Shown: positions 27,768 through 36,628, counted from the stretch's first letter. The stretch: 64,000 bases of DNA from Sva-07 sp963741755 (GCA_963741755.1 CAVUJG010000004.1:62001-126000), one strand, 5' to 3'. Notes: generated from the letters alone by a model not told the origin. Numbers and translations are program-made.

Positions 27768-28859
27768 ACGTACTCCGCCGGTCCACGTCCGAACCGTCGC
27801 TGCCACCAACCGGCGAACGCGATCGCCACGACCCAGAACGCGGTCGCCAGCCAGCAGCGCCGAGCCCGTTCCGGCCGGCTCGATCCATCCGAGCCAGTCG
27901 ACCACCAGATTGAACACCAGGACGTGCGCGAGATAGAGCGACAACGTGAGCTGTCCGGCTCGACGCAGCGGGTCGGTCGCGTGGGGAAGTCGCTCGGCGA
28001 GCCAGTCGATGGCGACGTAGCCGAGCAGTGCCGTGCCGAGCGCGCTTGCGACGTAGGCGGCGCTGCGATCGAGCGGATTCAACGAGACTACGACCGCTTG
28101 GAGATCGGTGGTCGGCAGCACCGACAACAGCCAGGAGACCGCGACGAGGCCGACACCGGTCGCTGCTGCGGCCCGTCGCCACCACGGCATCACGAGGGTC
28201 CGACCCAGCACGATGCCGGCACAGAGGAAGGCGAACCACGGCAACAACGGGTGGGTGCCGTTGACGAACACGTCGAAGGCGTAGCGCCGGATCGAGTCGT
28301 CGCCAGGTCGGGACAGCCACGACGTCGAGTACCCGTCGCGGGCGCGATCGAATTGCCAGGATCGCAGCGACGTTGCGGCGATGGTGGCCGCCGTGCCCAT
28401 CGCCACGATCCAACGCGATCGCCACGTGAAGATCCCTGCCGCAAGAACGAACATCGCGCCGTAGTAGACGATGATCGTCCCCGGCCAGATCTGTTCGAGC
28501 AGCAGGCCGATCACGTACAGCAGCACCCCCCGCCGGACCAACCGCCAGCGCATCTCAGTGACGCGTGCCGGGTCGCCGAGCACACGGCGCGTGAGCAGCG
28601 TCACGCCGACGCCGGCGACGAGTACGAACGTGGCCGCGAATCGGGTCGACAGGGGCCCGTTCCACGGATCGAACAGTTCATCGAGCCACCCGGTCGGCGA
28701 GTAGGTCCCACCGGACTCGAGGTCGCGCAGGATCAGGTAGCCGTGGTAGTTCATGACGACGACGCCGATCAGTGCGACAGCGCGGACCACATCGGGCCCG
28801 GCCAGCCGCGCCGACGGGGCGGTGTCGGCGAACGTCGAAGTTGGAACGCGCAGGCTCAC
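27746..28859 (-). pseudogene. DUF418/DUF1624-like membrane acyltransferase, frame shifted near 27855
   Basis: The first 330 residues form a multi-helix protein opening with LAGPDVVRAVALIGVVVMNY, typical of DUF418 and heparan-alpha-glucosaminide acetyltransferase-like families. After EPAGTGSAL one extra base near 27852-27858 moves the frame. The continuation in the next frame is WLATAFWVVAIAFAGWWQRR then FGRGPAEYVYRAF and a stop at 27746, which is the usual family ending. Only the last 40 or so residues are affected, so a longer read-through product may be made instead. Confidence 0.72.
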
Positions 28860-28863
28860 GGGT

Positions 28864-29784
28864 TCAGACCCAGTCGATGGCGTCCACGCTCGTCATCGTG
28901 AGCGGCCGCTGCACGTCGACTCCCGCGCCGACCGAGGGAACGGGTTCGCCGTCGGGCACGAACGCCATCGAGGTGTGCATGTGCGGTGCTTCGTGCAGGG
29001 CGAGCCGTCGGCGCTCGAAGTGGAAGGGACTGCGCCCGTCCGCCAGGGGCGTGACCCCGTTCGCCGTGCCCGCCCCGATCATCACGAGGTGGCCGTTGCC
29101 GTCGACGGGTGTCTGGCGGTAGCCGGCACGTTGGCCGGCCCGGATCGCTCGCACGTCGAGCACGTCGGCGCTCAGCTGCAGCAGTGACTTGTCGCCGTGC
29201 CACAACGACGTGCCGAGGCGCAGTCGGTATGTGTGCGTCGTCGGCAACGAGTTGTACGTCGGCGGATCGAGGTGGCTGAGCCAGACGGCGAGATCGGGAT
29301 CGACGTCCACCAGCAGCCGATGGATCTCGTCGGCGTGGTCGCCTGGCGTACCTGCGAGTGGGGGGTGAATGCTGACGCCGATCACGTCGAGTCCTCGGCG
29401 CCGGGCGGCGTCGATGAGGGCTGGGTCGCTGCCGTAGCGGTGCATCGACGACTCGAGCTTCACCAGCACGCGACCGCCCCAGCCGTCGAGTGCCTCGACG
29501 TGATCCTGACAGCCGACGGTCAGGATCGGCGCCGCCGAGGCCGGCGCGACGAGCGTCGGCGTGAGGACCACGGCGTGGAGTTCGTCCGGGAGTCCATCGA
29601 GTTCGTGCACCGTTCCGACCGCCACGGTGTCGCAGAATTCCGACGCCATTCGGGCGAGCGCGATCCGTCCGAATCCGTAGCCGTTGCCCTTGACGACCGG
29701 CACGAGCCCGTCGACCGCGTTCGCCAGGCGAGCGACGTGGGCTCGCCACGGCGCAGTGCGAACGGTGAGCGTGATCGTCACCAC
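28864..29784 (-). CDS. Alanine-racemase-like PLP protein
   Basis: About 305 residues from a GTG at 29784 or 29781. The PLP lysine lies in GLVPVVKGNGYGFG, the alanine racemase N-terminal barrel motif. Later segments RVLVKLESSMHRYG, YRLRLGTSLWHGD and the C-terminal GAGVDVQRPLTMTSVD fit the family. The N-terminal domain is close to standard but the C-terminal beta domain is short. The protein could racemise alanine or another amino acid, or be a non-catalytic relative. It is divergent from the DUF4395 gene. Confidence 0.75.
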   Translation of the reverse strand: MVTITLTVRTAPWRAHVARLANAVDGLVPVVKGNGYGFGRIALARMASEFCDTVAVGTVHELDGLPDELHAVVLTPTLVAPASAAPILTVGCQDHVEALDGWGGRVLVKLESSMHRYGSDPALIDAARRRGLDVIGVSIHPPLAGTPGDHADEIHRLLVDVDPDLAVWLSHLDPPTYNSLPTTHTYRLRLGTSLWHGDKSLLQLSADVLDVRAIRAGQRAGYRQTPVDGNGHLVMIGAGTANGVTPLADGRSPFHFERRRLALHEAPHMHTSMAFVPDGEPVPSVGAGVDVQRPLTMTSVDAIDWV

Positions 29785-29847
29785 AGCGACGCTACTGCTG
29801 CTTCGTGTGGTGCGAGCGGTGGGTCCGATTCCGTTAATCCCGACTTT

Positions 29848-29872
29848 GTTGATCGGAATTATCACCGATAAC
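29848..29872. promoter_or_regulatory. Inverted repeat in a divergent promoter region
   Basis: GTTGATCGG and CCGATAAC flank AATTATCA and pair with one bulged base. The 97-bp divergent gap is AT-richer here than its surroundings. It could be an operator serving both the racemase-like gene and the DUF4395 gene. Confidence 0.4.
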
Positions 29873-29881
29873 GTTCGGCCG

Positions 29882-30463
29882 GTGAACCTGCGAGCACTGC
29901 TGAGCTTCCCCGACCCGGTCAACGAGACGTCGGCCCGTCTCGTCGCAACCGGCGTGGTCATCGAGGCAATCGTCTTTCTCGTCGTACGCGAATGGTGGGT
30001 GCTCGTTCCGCTCACGTACGGATTCCTGGCACGCGTGGCCACCGGTCCGACGCTGTCGCCGCTCGGGCAGTTCGTGACGAGGGTTGCGACACCGGCGGTG
30101 GAGAACGTACTGCGCGGTCGTCGCCCCGGTTTCGAGTCGCGTCAGGTGCCCGGACGGCCGAAGCGCTTCGCTCAGTCGATCGGACTGGTCTTCACCGCGT
30201 CGGCCTCGATCGCATGGGCGCTCGGAGCGCCCAGCGTGGCGCTGGTGCTGATCGGCCTGCTCGCCGTCGCCGCCACCCTCGAAGCGGCCTGTGCGATCTG
30301 CCTCGGCTGCATCGCCTACAGCGCGATCTGGGGCTGCGCCGACTGCGACGACATCAGCGATCGGCTCCGCCGTGCGCTCGTCGAAGCCCGCGAGGAAGTG
30401 CCCACGGCCACCGACGTGACCACGCTCACGCCGTCGGCGGTCGACGTCCCGGCCATGCGCTGA
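29882..30463 (+). CDS. DUF4395 membrane protein
   Basis: 193 residues from a GTG at 29882. Starts VNLRALLSFPDPVNETSARL, the conserved opening of DUF4395. There are four membrane stretches, around residues 20-50 and 100-140. A Cys cluster CAICLGCIAYSAIWGCADC closes the membrane part, which is common in this family and suggests a redox or metal role. The function is unknown. Its 3' end overlaps the facing mftF gene by 38 bp. Confidence 0.8.
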   Translation: MNLRALLSFPDPVNETSARLVATGVVIEAIVFLVVREWWVLVPLTYGFLARVATGPTLSPLGQFVTRVATPAVENVLRGRRPGFESRQVPGRPKRFAQSIGLVFTASASIAWALGAPSVALVLIGLLAVAATLEAACAICLGCIAYSAIWGCADCDDISDRLRRALVEAREEVPTATDVTTLTPSAVDVPAMR

Positions 30464-31661
30464 GGCGGGGGACGATCGGCGCCAGCGTCCGCAGGCGCCG
30501 CATGCCGCTCCACACACCCCAGCCGTAGGCGAGGTCGGTCGGGGCGCTTCGCACGTCGCTCAGCAGCGCCGCAGCCGCCCACCAGCGACCGCGTTTCGAC
30601 ACGATCGCCACCGCCGCGAGGATCGGCCACCACACGCGGCGCGCTGCCGCCGCGAACTGGCGACCGGCCAGGAGATGGCCGCGGATCGCCAACATCGACG
30701 ATGCCCGAGGGGGCACGTCGGGCAGCTTGCGAACCAACGCCGCGCTGCTGCCTGCGCCCAGAGCCAACGCGGCGGGAACTCGCCCGGCCAGTGCCAGCGA
30801 CCAGGTCGCCGCTGTCCAACCGTTGACGTGCAGCGGAGACAGCGCTCGTGGGTGGCGCATCGCGAGCGCCGCGGCTGACGTTCCGTACCCCGCATGCTGG
30901 CGCAACCTCGCTCGCCATGAGTCGCGCGGTTCGTGCCAGACCGTCACCGAGGGGTCGTAGCGGCAACGCCACCCGGCTTCGTCGAGTCGCCAGACCAGAT
31001 CGACGTCCTCGCCGAATCGCAACGACTCGTCGAACCCGCCGATCGCGTCGAGTGCGTCGGTGCGAACCACCAGGGCAGCTCCCGGCACGTAGCTCACGCG
31101 GGTTCCCGCCCGGACCCGTGCGGGCTGATCGCCCAGGTCGAGCGGTGATCGCATCTCGCCGCCGACGCGCGGCGCGACCAACGCAACTCGTGGGTCGTCG
31201 AAGTGCCAGAGCAGTTCGGCCGCCCACTGCGGATTCGGGGTCGACACGTCGGCATCGAGGAACGCGATGAGGGGCGTCTCGACGAGGGGTCGGGCGGCGT
31301 TGCGGGCAGCAGCCGGCCCCCGGTTGATGTCGAGGCGTAGCCGGGCGCCGACGATCGGCGGAACGGACCCGTCGTCGACCGTGATGCGTCCGTCGTCATG
31401 CGCGGCACCGCCGAGTTGTGGTGTCACCACGGTGACATCGTCGAGGTCGAACCGTGCGGGCCGCCGGTCGACGGGCAACGGATGGACAGCGCCGGCGTCG
31501 GAGAGGCGATCGACGAGCGTGGACGGGCTCGCTTCACCGGTGGCTTCGATCTGCTCGACGACTCGGACACCACCCGGCGTCAGTCGGAACAATCGCAGCG
31601 GCGACCCGGCCAACACCACGGCGTCGAAGCGCTGCCACGACGCATCGAGCTCGAAACGCAC
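30426..31661 (-). CDS. mftF: Mycofactocin glycosyltransferase (MftF-like)
   Basis: 411 residues from a GTG at 31661, one base after the mftE stop. The N-terminal 80 residues (VRFELDASWQRFD, LRLFRLTPGGVRV) match the small domain typical of MftF. A GT2 fold follows: LIAFLDADVSTPNP, GFDESLRFGEDVDLVWRL and WHEPRDSWRARLRQHAGYGT. The C-terminal part has membrane helices. MftF adds glucose units to the mycofactocin precursor. It is the last gene of the operon that begins with dedA. Its identity is supported by MftE directly upstream. Confidence 0.85.
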   Translation of the reverse strand: MRFELDASWQRFDAVVLAGSPLRLFRLTPGGVRVVEQIEATGEASPSTLVDRLSDAGAVHPLPVDRRPARFDLDDVTVVTPQLGGAAHDDGRITVDDGSVPPIVGARLRLDINRGPAAARNAARPLVETPLIAFLDADVSTPNPQWAAELLWHFDDPRVALVAPRVGGEMRSPLDLGDQPARVRAGTRVSYVPGAALVVRTDALDAIGGFDESLRFGEDVDLVWRLDEAGWRCRYDPSVTVWHEPRDSWRARLRQHAGYGTSAAALAMRHPRALSPLHVNGWTAATWSLALAGRVPAALALGAGSSAALVRKLPDVPPRASSMLAIRGHLLAGRQFAAAARRVWWPILAAVAIVSKRGRWWAAAALLSDVRSAPTDLAYGWGVWSGMRRLRTLAPIVPRLSAWPGRRPPTA

Positions 31662-31662
31662 G

Positions 31663-32391
31663 TCAGCCGTCCGAGGCGGCGGGGCCGAGCGGTCGCCAGC
31701 GCTCGATCTGGTGGACGAGGTCGTCGACGAATGCGGAGATGAACCGCTCGCCTTCACCGCCCGACGCGCCGTCGGGGTCGCCGAGCACGCCACTGGCACT
31801 CATCGCGCGCACGCCGCGTTCACGCAGTTCCGCAATCGAGGCGTCCGCTCCCGGCGCTGCCAACTCCAGCCGGACCAGGCCGGGATCGATCGCGAGCATC
31901 ATCGAGGTCTCGATGCGTCCGGCGTGGAGGTCGGCAGGCCCGCCGTCGCGACGCTGCGGCCACGACGGTGACCAGGCCAACGCTCGGCGTCCCTCGGCGG
32001 TCACGATCGCCACGGCCTCGGCGATCGCTGCGTGGTTGCCGCCATGGCCATTGACCAGCACCACACCTGCGGCCCAGTCGGCGCTGCGGACGAGTTCGAC
32101 GAACACCGATGTCGTCACCGCAGAACCGATCGACAACGTGCCCGGGAAGTCGGCGTGCTCACCCGACGCGCTCACGCTGATCGTCGGGCCGATCATCAAT
32201 CCGTCGGTGTGATGTACCGCCCGGCCGGCGAGTTCCTCCGCGATGATCGTGTCGGTCGCGAGCGGCAGGTGGGGGCCGTGTTGCTCGGTCGAGCCGACGG
32301 GAATCAACAGGATCGGTGCGGGCGCCTCGTGGTCGTCGCGGCGGCGTGCGATGCCGTCGACCTCCGACCATGTTGCATCGCCGAGTCGCAT
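31663..32391 (-). CDS. mftE: Mycofactocin maturase peptidase (MftE, creatininase family)
   Basis: 242 residues. Creatininase-family metal site: LIPVGSTEQHGPHLPLATDT gives Glu, His and Asp ligands, and VNGHGGNHAAIAEA supplies another His and the family signature. MftE removes the core dipeptide from the MftA precursor after MftC acts, a step in mycofactocin formation. The neighbouring MftF and ETF genes support this over plain creatininase. The precursor MftA, and MftB, MftC and MftD, are not in this window. Confidence 0.87.
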   Translation of the reverse strand: MRLGDATWSEVDGIARRRDDHEAPAPILLIPVGSTEQHGPHLPLATDTIIAEELAGRAVHHTDGLMIGPTISVSASGEHADFPGTLSIGSAVTTSVFVELVRSADWAAGVVLVNGHGGNHAAIAEAVAIVTAEGRRALAWSPSWPQRRDGGPADLHAGRIETSMMLAIDPGLVRLELAAPGADASIAELRERGVRAMSASGVLGDPDGASGGEGERFISAFVDDLVHQIERWRPLGPAASDG

Positions 32392-32400
32392 CGAGATGCC

Positions 32401-33249
32401 TCAGTCGGCTCCGGGATGAGCCGACGCAGGAGCATCGAGATAACCCCAGTCGCGCAGCTGTTCGAGAATCTTCGCGGCGGCCGCCGGCGGATCGAGGGTG
32501 AGCAGTTCGGCGTGGACGTCGCTGCCACCGACATCGAGGATCTGTCGCACACGGTCGAGCGAGCCTCCGGCCGGTGCGGGCAGCACTCTGGCCCTCGGTC
32601 GATAGGGATGGACCTCGGCTTCGGGCAGTCGACCGTGCGGTCCTCGAACCGTCTCGATCGGCGCCGTGCGAGCGGCCAGCGATGCGGCCAGGGAGGCGCG
32701 CCGCAACGAGGCGGCCGACCCTTCGACCGACAGCACTGCCGGCGGTACGACGTCGAGGATCTCGCGTCGGCCGCCGTCGAGTCGACGGATCACGCGCAGT
32801 GCAGTGGACGTGCCGTCTGCCGGTGCACGGACCTCGAGGAGTCCGAGGGCCTGTGCGCTCGACAGCTCGTCGGCGAGGAATGCCGGAACCGAACCGGTGC
32901 CCCGATCGAGCGAGTAGTCGCCGCACACCACCAGGTCCTGGTCGCCCAGGTGTTCGGCCAGCGCGACTGCCACGACCTGGCTGTCGAGCTCGGTCGAGGC
33001 ATCGACGCGCACGGCCGACGTTGCGCCGGCAGCGAGTGCGTCACGCAGGACGTCGTCGGCGCTGGCGGGGCCGAGACAGAGCACCCTCACCTCGCTCGTC
33101 TCTGCGGTTCCGGTTGCGTTGGCGTGGTCGGCGATCGTCAACGCCACTTCGAGCGCAGCTTCGTCGGCGGCAGACACGCCCGACCACCGACGGTCGGCCT
33201 CGCGCTCGCGATCGAGCGACACCCATTTCCAGCAGACGGCGATCTTCAC
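32401..33249 (-). CDS. etfB: Electron transfer flavoprotein beta subunit (mycofactocin-associated)
   Basis: 282 residues from a GTG at 33249. The opening VKIAVCWKWVSLDRE resembles the ETF-beta start (IVVCVKxV). VLCLGPASADDVLRDALAAG and DQDLVVCGDYSLDRGTGSVP are the AMP/FAD-region motifs. It forms a dimer with the alpha subunit encoded 1.6 kb upstream in the same operon. The two ETF genes are split by the fixC and fixX genes. It lies 9 bp before mftE. Confidence 0.85.
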   Translation of the reverse strand: MKIAVCWKWVSLDREREADRRWSGVSAADEAALEVALTIADHANATGTAETSEVRVLCLGPASADDVLRDALAAGATSAVRVDASTELDSQVVAVALAEHLGDQDLVVCGDYSLDRGTGSVPAFLADELSSAQALGLLEVRAPADGTSTALRVIRRLDGGRREILDVVPPAVLSVEGSAASLRRASLAASLAARTAPIETVRGPHGRLPEAEVHPYRPRARVLPAPAGGSLDRVRQILDVGGSDVHAELLTLDPPAAAAKILEQLRDWGYLDAPASAHPGAD

Positions 33250-33269
33250 AGCGGTCTCGTCACGATCGG

Positions 33270-33566
33270 TCAGGTCCGCTTGAAGACGACGCCATGGCCG
33301 CCTTCGGGATAGGTCCAGGTGATCGCGCCTTCCTCGTTGCACACGAGGTAGCAGGTGCCGCATTCGAAGCACTGCTCGTAGTTGAAGAGGATGCCGCCGT
33401 CGCTCGTCGGGACGAACAGATTGGCCGGACAGGCGACCACGCAACCTCGCGTCGAGCAGTCGGCGCAGATCTCGTCGTCGACGGTGATGTGCGCCCGCTC
33501 GTGGATGTCGAAGCGGGTGGTGCCGATCAGGTCTTCGAACGACAGCTCGGGCCAGCGCTCGATCAT
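33270..33566 (-). CDS. fixX: FixX-like ferredoxin with two [4Fe-4S] sets
   Basis: 98 residues; the ATG overlaps the fixC stop (ATGA). Eight cysteines form two sets: C-x2-C-x4-C-x3-CP in CADCSTRGCVVACP, and C-x2-C-x2-C-x3-C in CFECGTCYLVCN. Two [4Fe-4S] clusters are expected. Typical FixX partners FixC-type quinone oxidoreductases and passes electrons from FixC to its acceptor. Its location directly after fixC supports that pairing. Confidence 0.87.
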   Translation of the reverse strand: MIERWPELSFEDLIGTTRFDIHERAHITVDDEICADCSTRGCVVACPANLFVPTSDGGILFNYEQCFECGTCYLVCNEEGAITWTYPEGGHGVVFKRT

Positions 33567-34864
33567 CCGAAGCTCCGCAGGCCGTCGAGGGCGTCGCTCG
33601 CCAGGTCCTTGAGTTTCACTCCGGCGCGCTTGCGTTCCTCGTTGAGGATCCGCCGCAACCCGGGCTTGGGCGTGGGATTGTCGACCCGGAACATGCGCTC
33701 CACCGTATTGGCGATCATGTGCGGATAGAGATGCTGGACGCGATCGGACAGCACGAGCGAGGGCGCTCGACGCAACTTGCGGTGGTCGCGCAGTACGAAC
33801 GTGTCGTTCAGGCGCCGTTCGTATCCGGCGAGGCCGGCGACCGACATGTCGTTGGCGGCCAGTGCCTCGGCGGCTGCCTCGGCCGCATACATCCCGCTCG
33901 CCATCGCGAAGTTCACGCCTTCGAGCCAGATGCCCGCGGCCAGGCACATCGCCGCAGCGTCGCCGGAGACGAGCAGGCCGTCGCCGGCCAGTTTCGGCAT
34001 CATCGCCAGCCCGGCCTCGGGAATCACGTGCGCGGAGTACTCCTTGATCTCGCCGCCTTCCACGAGGGGTGCGATTCCTGGGTGGGCCTTCAGGTTGGCG
34101 ATGATCGTCTCGGGGCGCAGCTTCTGCGCAGCCAGCTTCGGCAGCTTCAGTACGACGCCGACGGCGAGCGTGTCGAGATTCGTGTAGACGAAACCCCCAC
34201 CGTTCACGCCTGACGTGCCCCCGAGGATCTCGATGTCGACGCCCTCGCGGTCGCGCACGCCGAAGCGTTCGTCGATGACGTGCTTGGGGAGTGCGATGGT
34301 CTCTTTGACCCCGACGGTGTAGTTGGCCGCATCGACCTCGCCGTACAGGCCGGCCTCTTTGGCAAGGAAGCTGTTGACGCCGTCGCACGCGATCACGACG
34401 CGGGCGTGCAGGTCGCCGTCGGGGCGGTCGGTGGTGACGCCGACGACGTGACCGCGTTCGTCGCGCAGCAGGCCGGTGGCGGTGGTCGAGCAGACGAGTT
34501 GGGCGCCGTCGGCTTCGGCCTTGCTCGCCAACCAGTGGTCCCAGTCGGGTCGGTAGGCGGTGGCGCCGTTGTAGGGCGGCTGACCCCAGTTGGCCGACCG
34601 GAAGTCGACGGTGAGCGCCTGGGTGTCGGTCAGCACCATCGTGGAGCGACGCGTGATCCACCGCTGGATGGGCGCCTCGTTCCACCACTCGGGATGCAGC
34701 TGATCGAGGATGCGCGGATACACGACCCCGCCGTACATGTTCTTCGATCCGGGGAACGAACCGCGTTCGAGCAGGATCACGGAGTAGCCCTTGCGGGCGA
34801 GGACGGTCGCAGCCGCTGACCCCGCAGGCCCCGCGCCGACGACGATGGCGTCGACGGTGGTCAC
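33563..34864 (-). CDS. fixC: FixC-like FAD-dependent ETF:quinone oxidoreductase
   Basis: 433 residues from a GTG that overlaps the etfA stop (GTGA). The dinucleotide motif AIVVGAGPAGSAAATVLA is at residues 6-23. Others are FPGSKNMYGGVV, GLLVSGDAAAMCLAAGIWLE (second FAD motif, GD) and GVNFAMASGMYAAEAAAEAL. This is the FixC/ETF-QO flavoprotein fold. It takes electrons from the ETF dimer and passes them to quinone through the membrane-associated face, working with the small ferredoxin encoded next. There is no separate membrane anchor. Confidence 0.87.
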   Translation of the reverse strand: MTTVDAIVVGAGPAGSAAATVLARKGYSVILLERGSFPGSKNMYGGVVYPRILDQLHPEWWNEAPIQRWITRRSTMVLTDTQALTVDFRSANWGQPPYNGATAYRPDWDHWLASKAEADGAQLVCSTTATGLLRDERGHVVGVTTDRPDGDLHARVVIACDGVNSFLAKEAGLYGEVDAANYTVGVKETIALPKHVIDERFGVRDREGVDIEILGGTSGVNGGGFVYTNLDTLAVGVVLKLPKLAAQKLRPETIIANLKAHPGIAPLVEGGEIKEYSAHVIPEAGLAMMPKLAGDGLLVSGDAAAMCLAAGIWLEGVNFAMASGMYAAEAAAEALAANDMSVAGLAGYERRLNDTFVLRDHRKLRRAPSLVLSDRVQHLYPHMIANTVERMFRVDNPTPKPGLRRILNEERKRAGVKLKDLASDALDGLRSFG

Positions 34865-35787
34865 GATGCCTCCGGCGCGGCGTCGGGCACGTCGAGCAGC
34901 CGCAGGAGTTCGTCGAGCGTCTCGTTCGCGTCGGCGACGATCGCCAGATCGGACATCGACATCATCGGACAGTGAGGGTCGGTGTTCACGCTGATGATGT
35001 GGTTGGGATGTCCGAGGCCGCTCGTGTGCTGAACCGCCCCGCTCACGCCGAACGACAGGTACAGATCGGGGTCGATGACCACGCCGGTCGTGCCGATCTG
35101 ACGGTCGTGATGGACCCACGAGCGGTCGGTGATCACACGGGTGGCGCCCATCACGCCATCGATCGCGACGGCGAACTGGTCGAGTTGTACGAATCGGTCC
35201 TGACTGCCGAGCCCGGCGCCGCCGCCGATGATGCGCGTCGCTTCGGTGAGATCCATGGTCTGGACGTCAGGAGCCAACACCTCGACCACCTGAGCGTCGT
35301 GGGTGCCCTCGGCCGCCGCGCCGAGTTCGACGTGGTGCACCGTGGGCGGCGTGTCGAGCGTCAACCCGCCGCGCGTGCCCGGCTGCAGCGTCGCGACGAA
35401 CGGACCGGTCGGGCGCAGTTCGTGGAGTTCGAGGCCACCGCGACGGGCGACTCGCACACGGTGCTCGCTGACCTCGGTGGCTCCGGCGAGCAGTGGCCGT
35501 TCGAGGGCCGCTGCGAGCCGTGGTGCGAGGTCACGCCCGTCGGGTGCGTGGGGGAGCACGACGATGTCACTGTCGGGAATGTGTGCGATGACGGGAGCGA
35601 GTGCCGCAGTCCATCGGCCGATCTCGACGGGGCCCAGCTCGGCCAGGAACACTTCTGATGCGAGTCCGGTCACAGCGGCGTCAGCGGTTGACGATCCGGC
35701 GATCAGCACGCGGCCACCGGCCTCGGCGATCGCGTCGGGTGCGCCGGCAGGCAGCACGCCATCGCGAACCGGCACCAGAGCGATCAT
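34861..35787 (-). CDS. etfA: Electron transfer flavoprotein alpha subunit (mycofactocin-associated)
   Basis: 308 residues; the ATG overlaps the dedA stop (ATGA). The FAD domain is at the C-terminus: RIIGGGAGLGSQDRF, the VITDRSWVHHDRQIGTTG loop, VIDPDLYLSFGVSGAVQHTS, and IISVNTDPHCPM. The N-terminal half (residues 1-175) is the variable ETF domain. It pairs with the beta subunit encoded downstream. The operon order (etfA-fixC-fixX-etfB) resembles Fix systems, but with the subunits separated. Confidence 0.87.
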   Translation of the reverse strand: MIALVPVRDGVLPAGAPDAIAEAGGRVLIAGSSTADAAVTGLASEVFLAELGPVEIGRWTAALAPVIAHIPDSDIVVLPHAPDGRDLAPRLAAALERPLLAGATEVSEHRVRVARRGGLELHELRPTGPFVATLQPGTRGGLTLDTPPTVHHVELGAAAEGTHDAQVVEVLAPDVQTMDLTEATRIIGGGAGLGSQDRFVQLDQFAVAIDGVMGATRVITDRSWVHHDRQIGTTGVVIDPDLYLSFGVSGAVQHTSGLGHPNHIISVNTDPHCPMMSMSDLAIVADANETLDELLRLLDVPDAAPEAS

Positions 35788-36473
35788 TCGCCCAGCGTAC
35801 GGTCGCCGTCGTCGGCGTGCGCAATCATCGCGTCGGTCGACTGGGCGGTGTCGGTCGCGCCACGATCCCGTATCCAGCGAATGATCTCCACGAGCGCCGT
35901 GATCGACAGGGCGGTGCCGAACGCGAGCCAGAACGCCAGTGCGTGGCTGTCCTCGAACGCTTGACCGAAGAGATAGCCGAGCCCCGCCGCATAGGTCGCC
36001 CAGACGATTCCGGCCACCGCCACCCATGCGGCGAACCACACGCGAGGTTGCTGGGTGATCCCGGATGACACGGTGAGGATCGTGCGCCCGCCGGGGATGA
36101 ACCGAGCGGTGATCAGCAGCAGACCGCCTCGCTTCTTGATCTGCAGCGCGGAGGAGTCGAGCCGTGCCGCCCGGTTCGGTCGGCGTGCCGCCCATGCCCG
36201 GACTCGAGGTTCGAAGCGATTGCCGATGGCGTAGGCGAGGTTGTCGCCGAGGAACGCGCCCGACGCACCGGCGAAGATCACCAGCGCCAGGGTCTGGTTG
36301 CCGGCACCCGCCGCGACGCCGCCGGCGATGACCGTGGTCTCGCCGGGCACGATGGGCAGGACCGAATCGAGCAGCGCCACCGAGAAGATGATCAGCAGGA
36401 ACCACCAGTTCGCGGAGAACTCGTCGATCCACTCCGTGAAGTCGCTGATGATGTTGGCGACGATGCCGACCAT
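35784..36473 (-). CDS. DedA-family membrane protein
   Basis: 229 residues and the first gene of the operon. Motifs include SVLPIVPGETTVIAGGVAAG, NLAYAIGNRF and the DedA signature ITARFIPGGRT. About five to six membrane helices. DedA/VTT-fold proteins act in membrane lipid (undecaprenyl phosphate or PE) translocation and membrane homeostasis. Its 4-bp overlap with etfA places it in the mycofactocin-ETF operon; whether it has any role in that pathway is unknown. Confidence 0.87.
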   Translation of the reverse strand: MVGIVANIISDFTEWIDEFSANWWFLLIIFSVALLDSVLPIVPGETTVIAGGVAAGAGNQTLALVIFAGASGAFLGDNLAYAIGNRFEPRVRAWAARRPNRAARLDSSALQIKKRGGLLLITARFIPGGRTILTVSSGITQQPRVWFAAWVAVAGIVWATYAAGLGYLFGQAFEDSHALAFWLAFGTALSITALVEIIRWIRDRGATDTAQSTDAMIAHADDGDRTLGE

Positions 36474-36527
36474 GCCGATGCGACGCTAGCGGCGAGCGAG
36501 CGAGCACCGCCCTCGCACTCCCGGCCG

Positions 36528-36628
36528 CGATGAGCGAAACCGCCGTATCCGGTCGGTTCGCTCACCGGTGGGGGTTCGAACGGGTCCGCGATGAGCGAAA
36601 CCGCCGTATCCGGTCGGTTCGCTCATCG
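36528..36628. repeat. Twin 40-bp palindromes, locus 2 (family 2)
   Basis: Units at 36528-36567 and 36589-36628, each starting CGATGAGCGAAACCGCCG. The period is 61 bp. Each unit is the reverse complement of the locus 1 unit with a few changes. The pair lies between the GH3 3' end and the dedA start. Confidence 0.9.
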
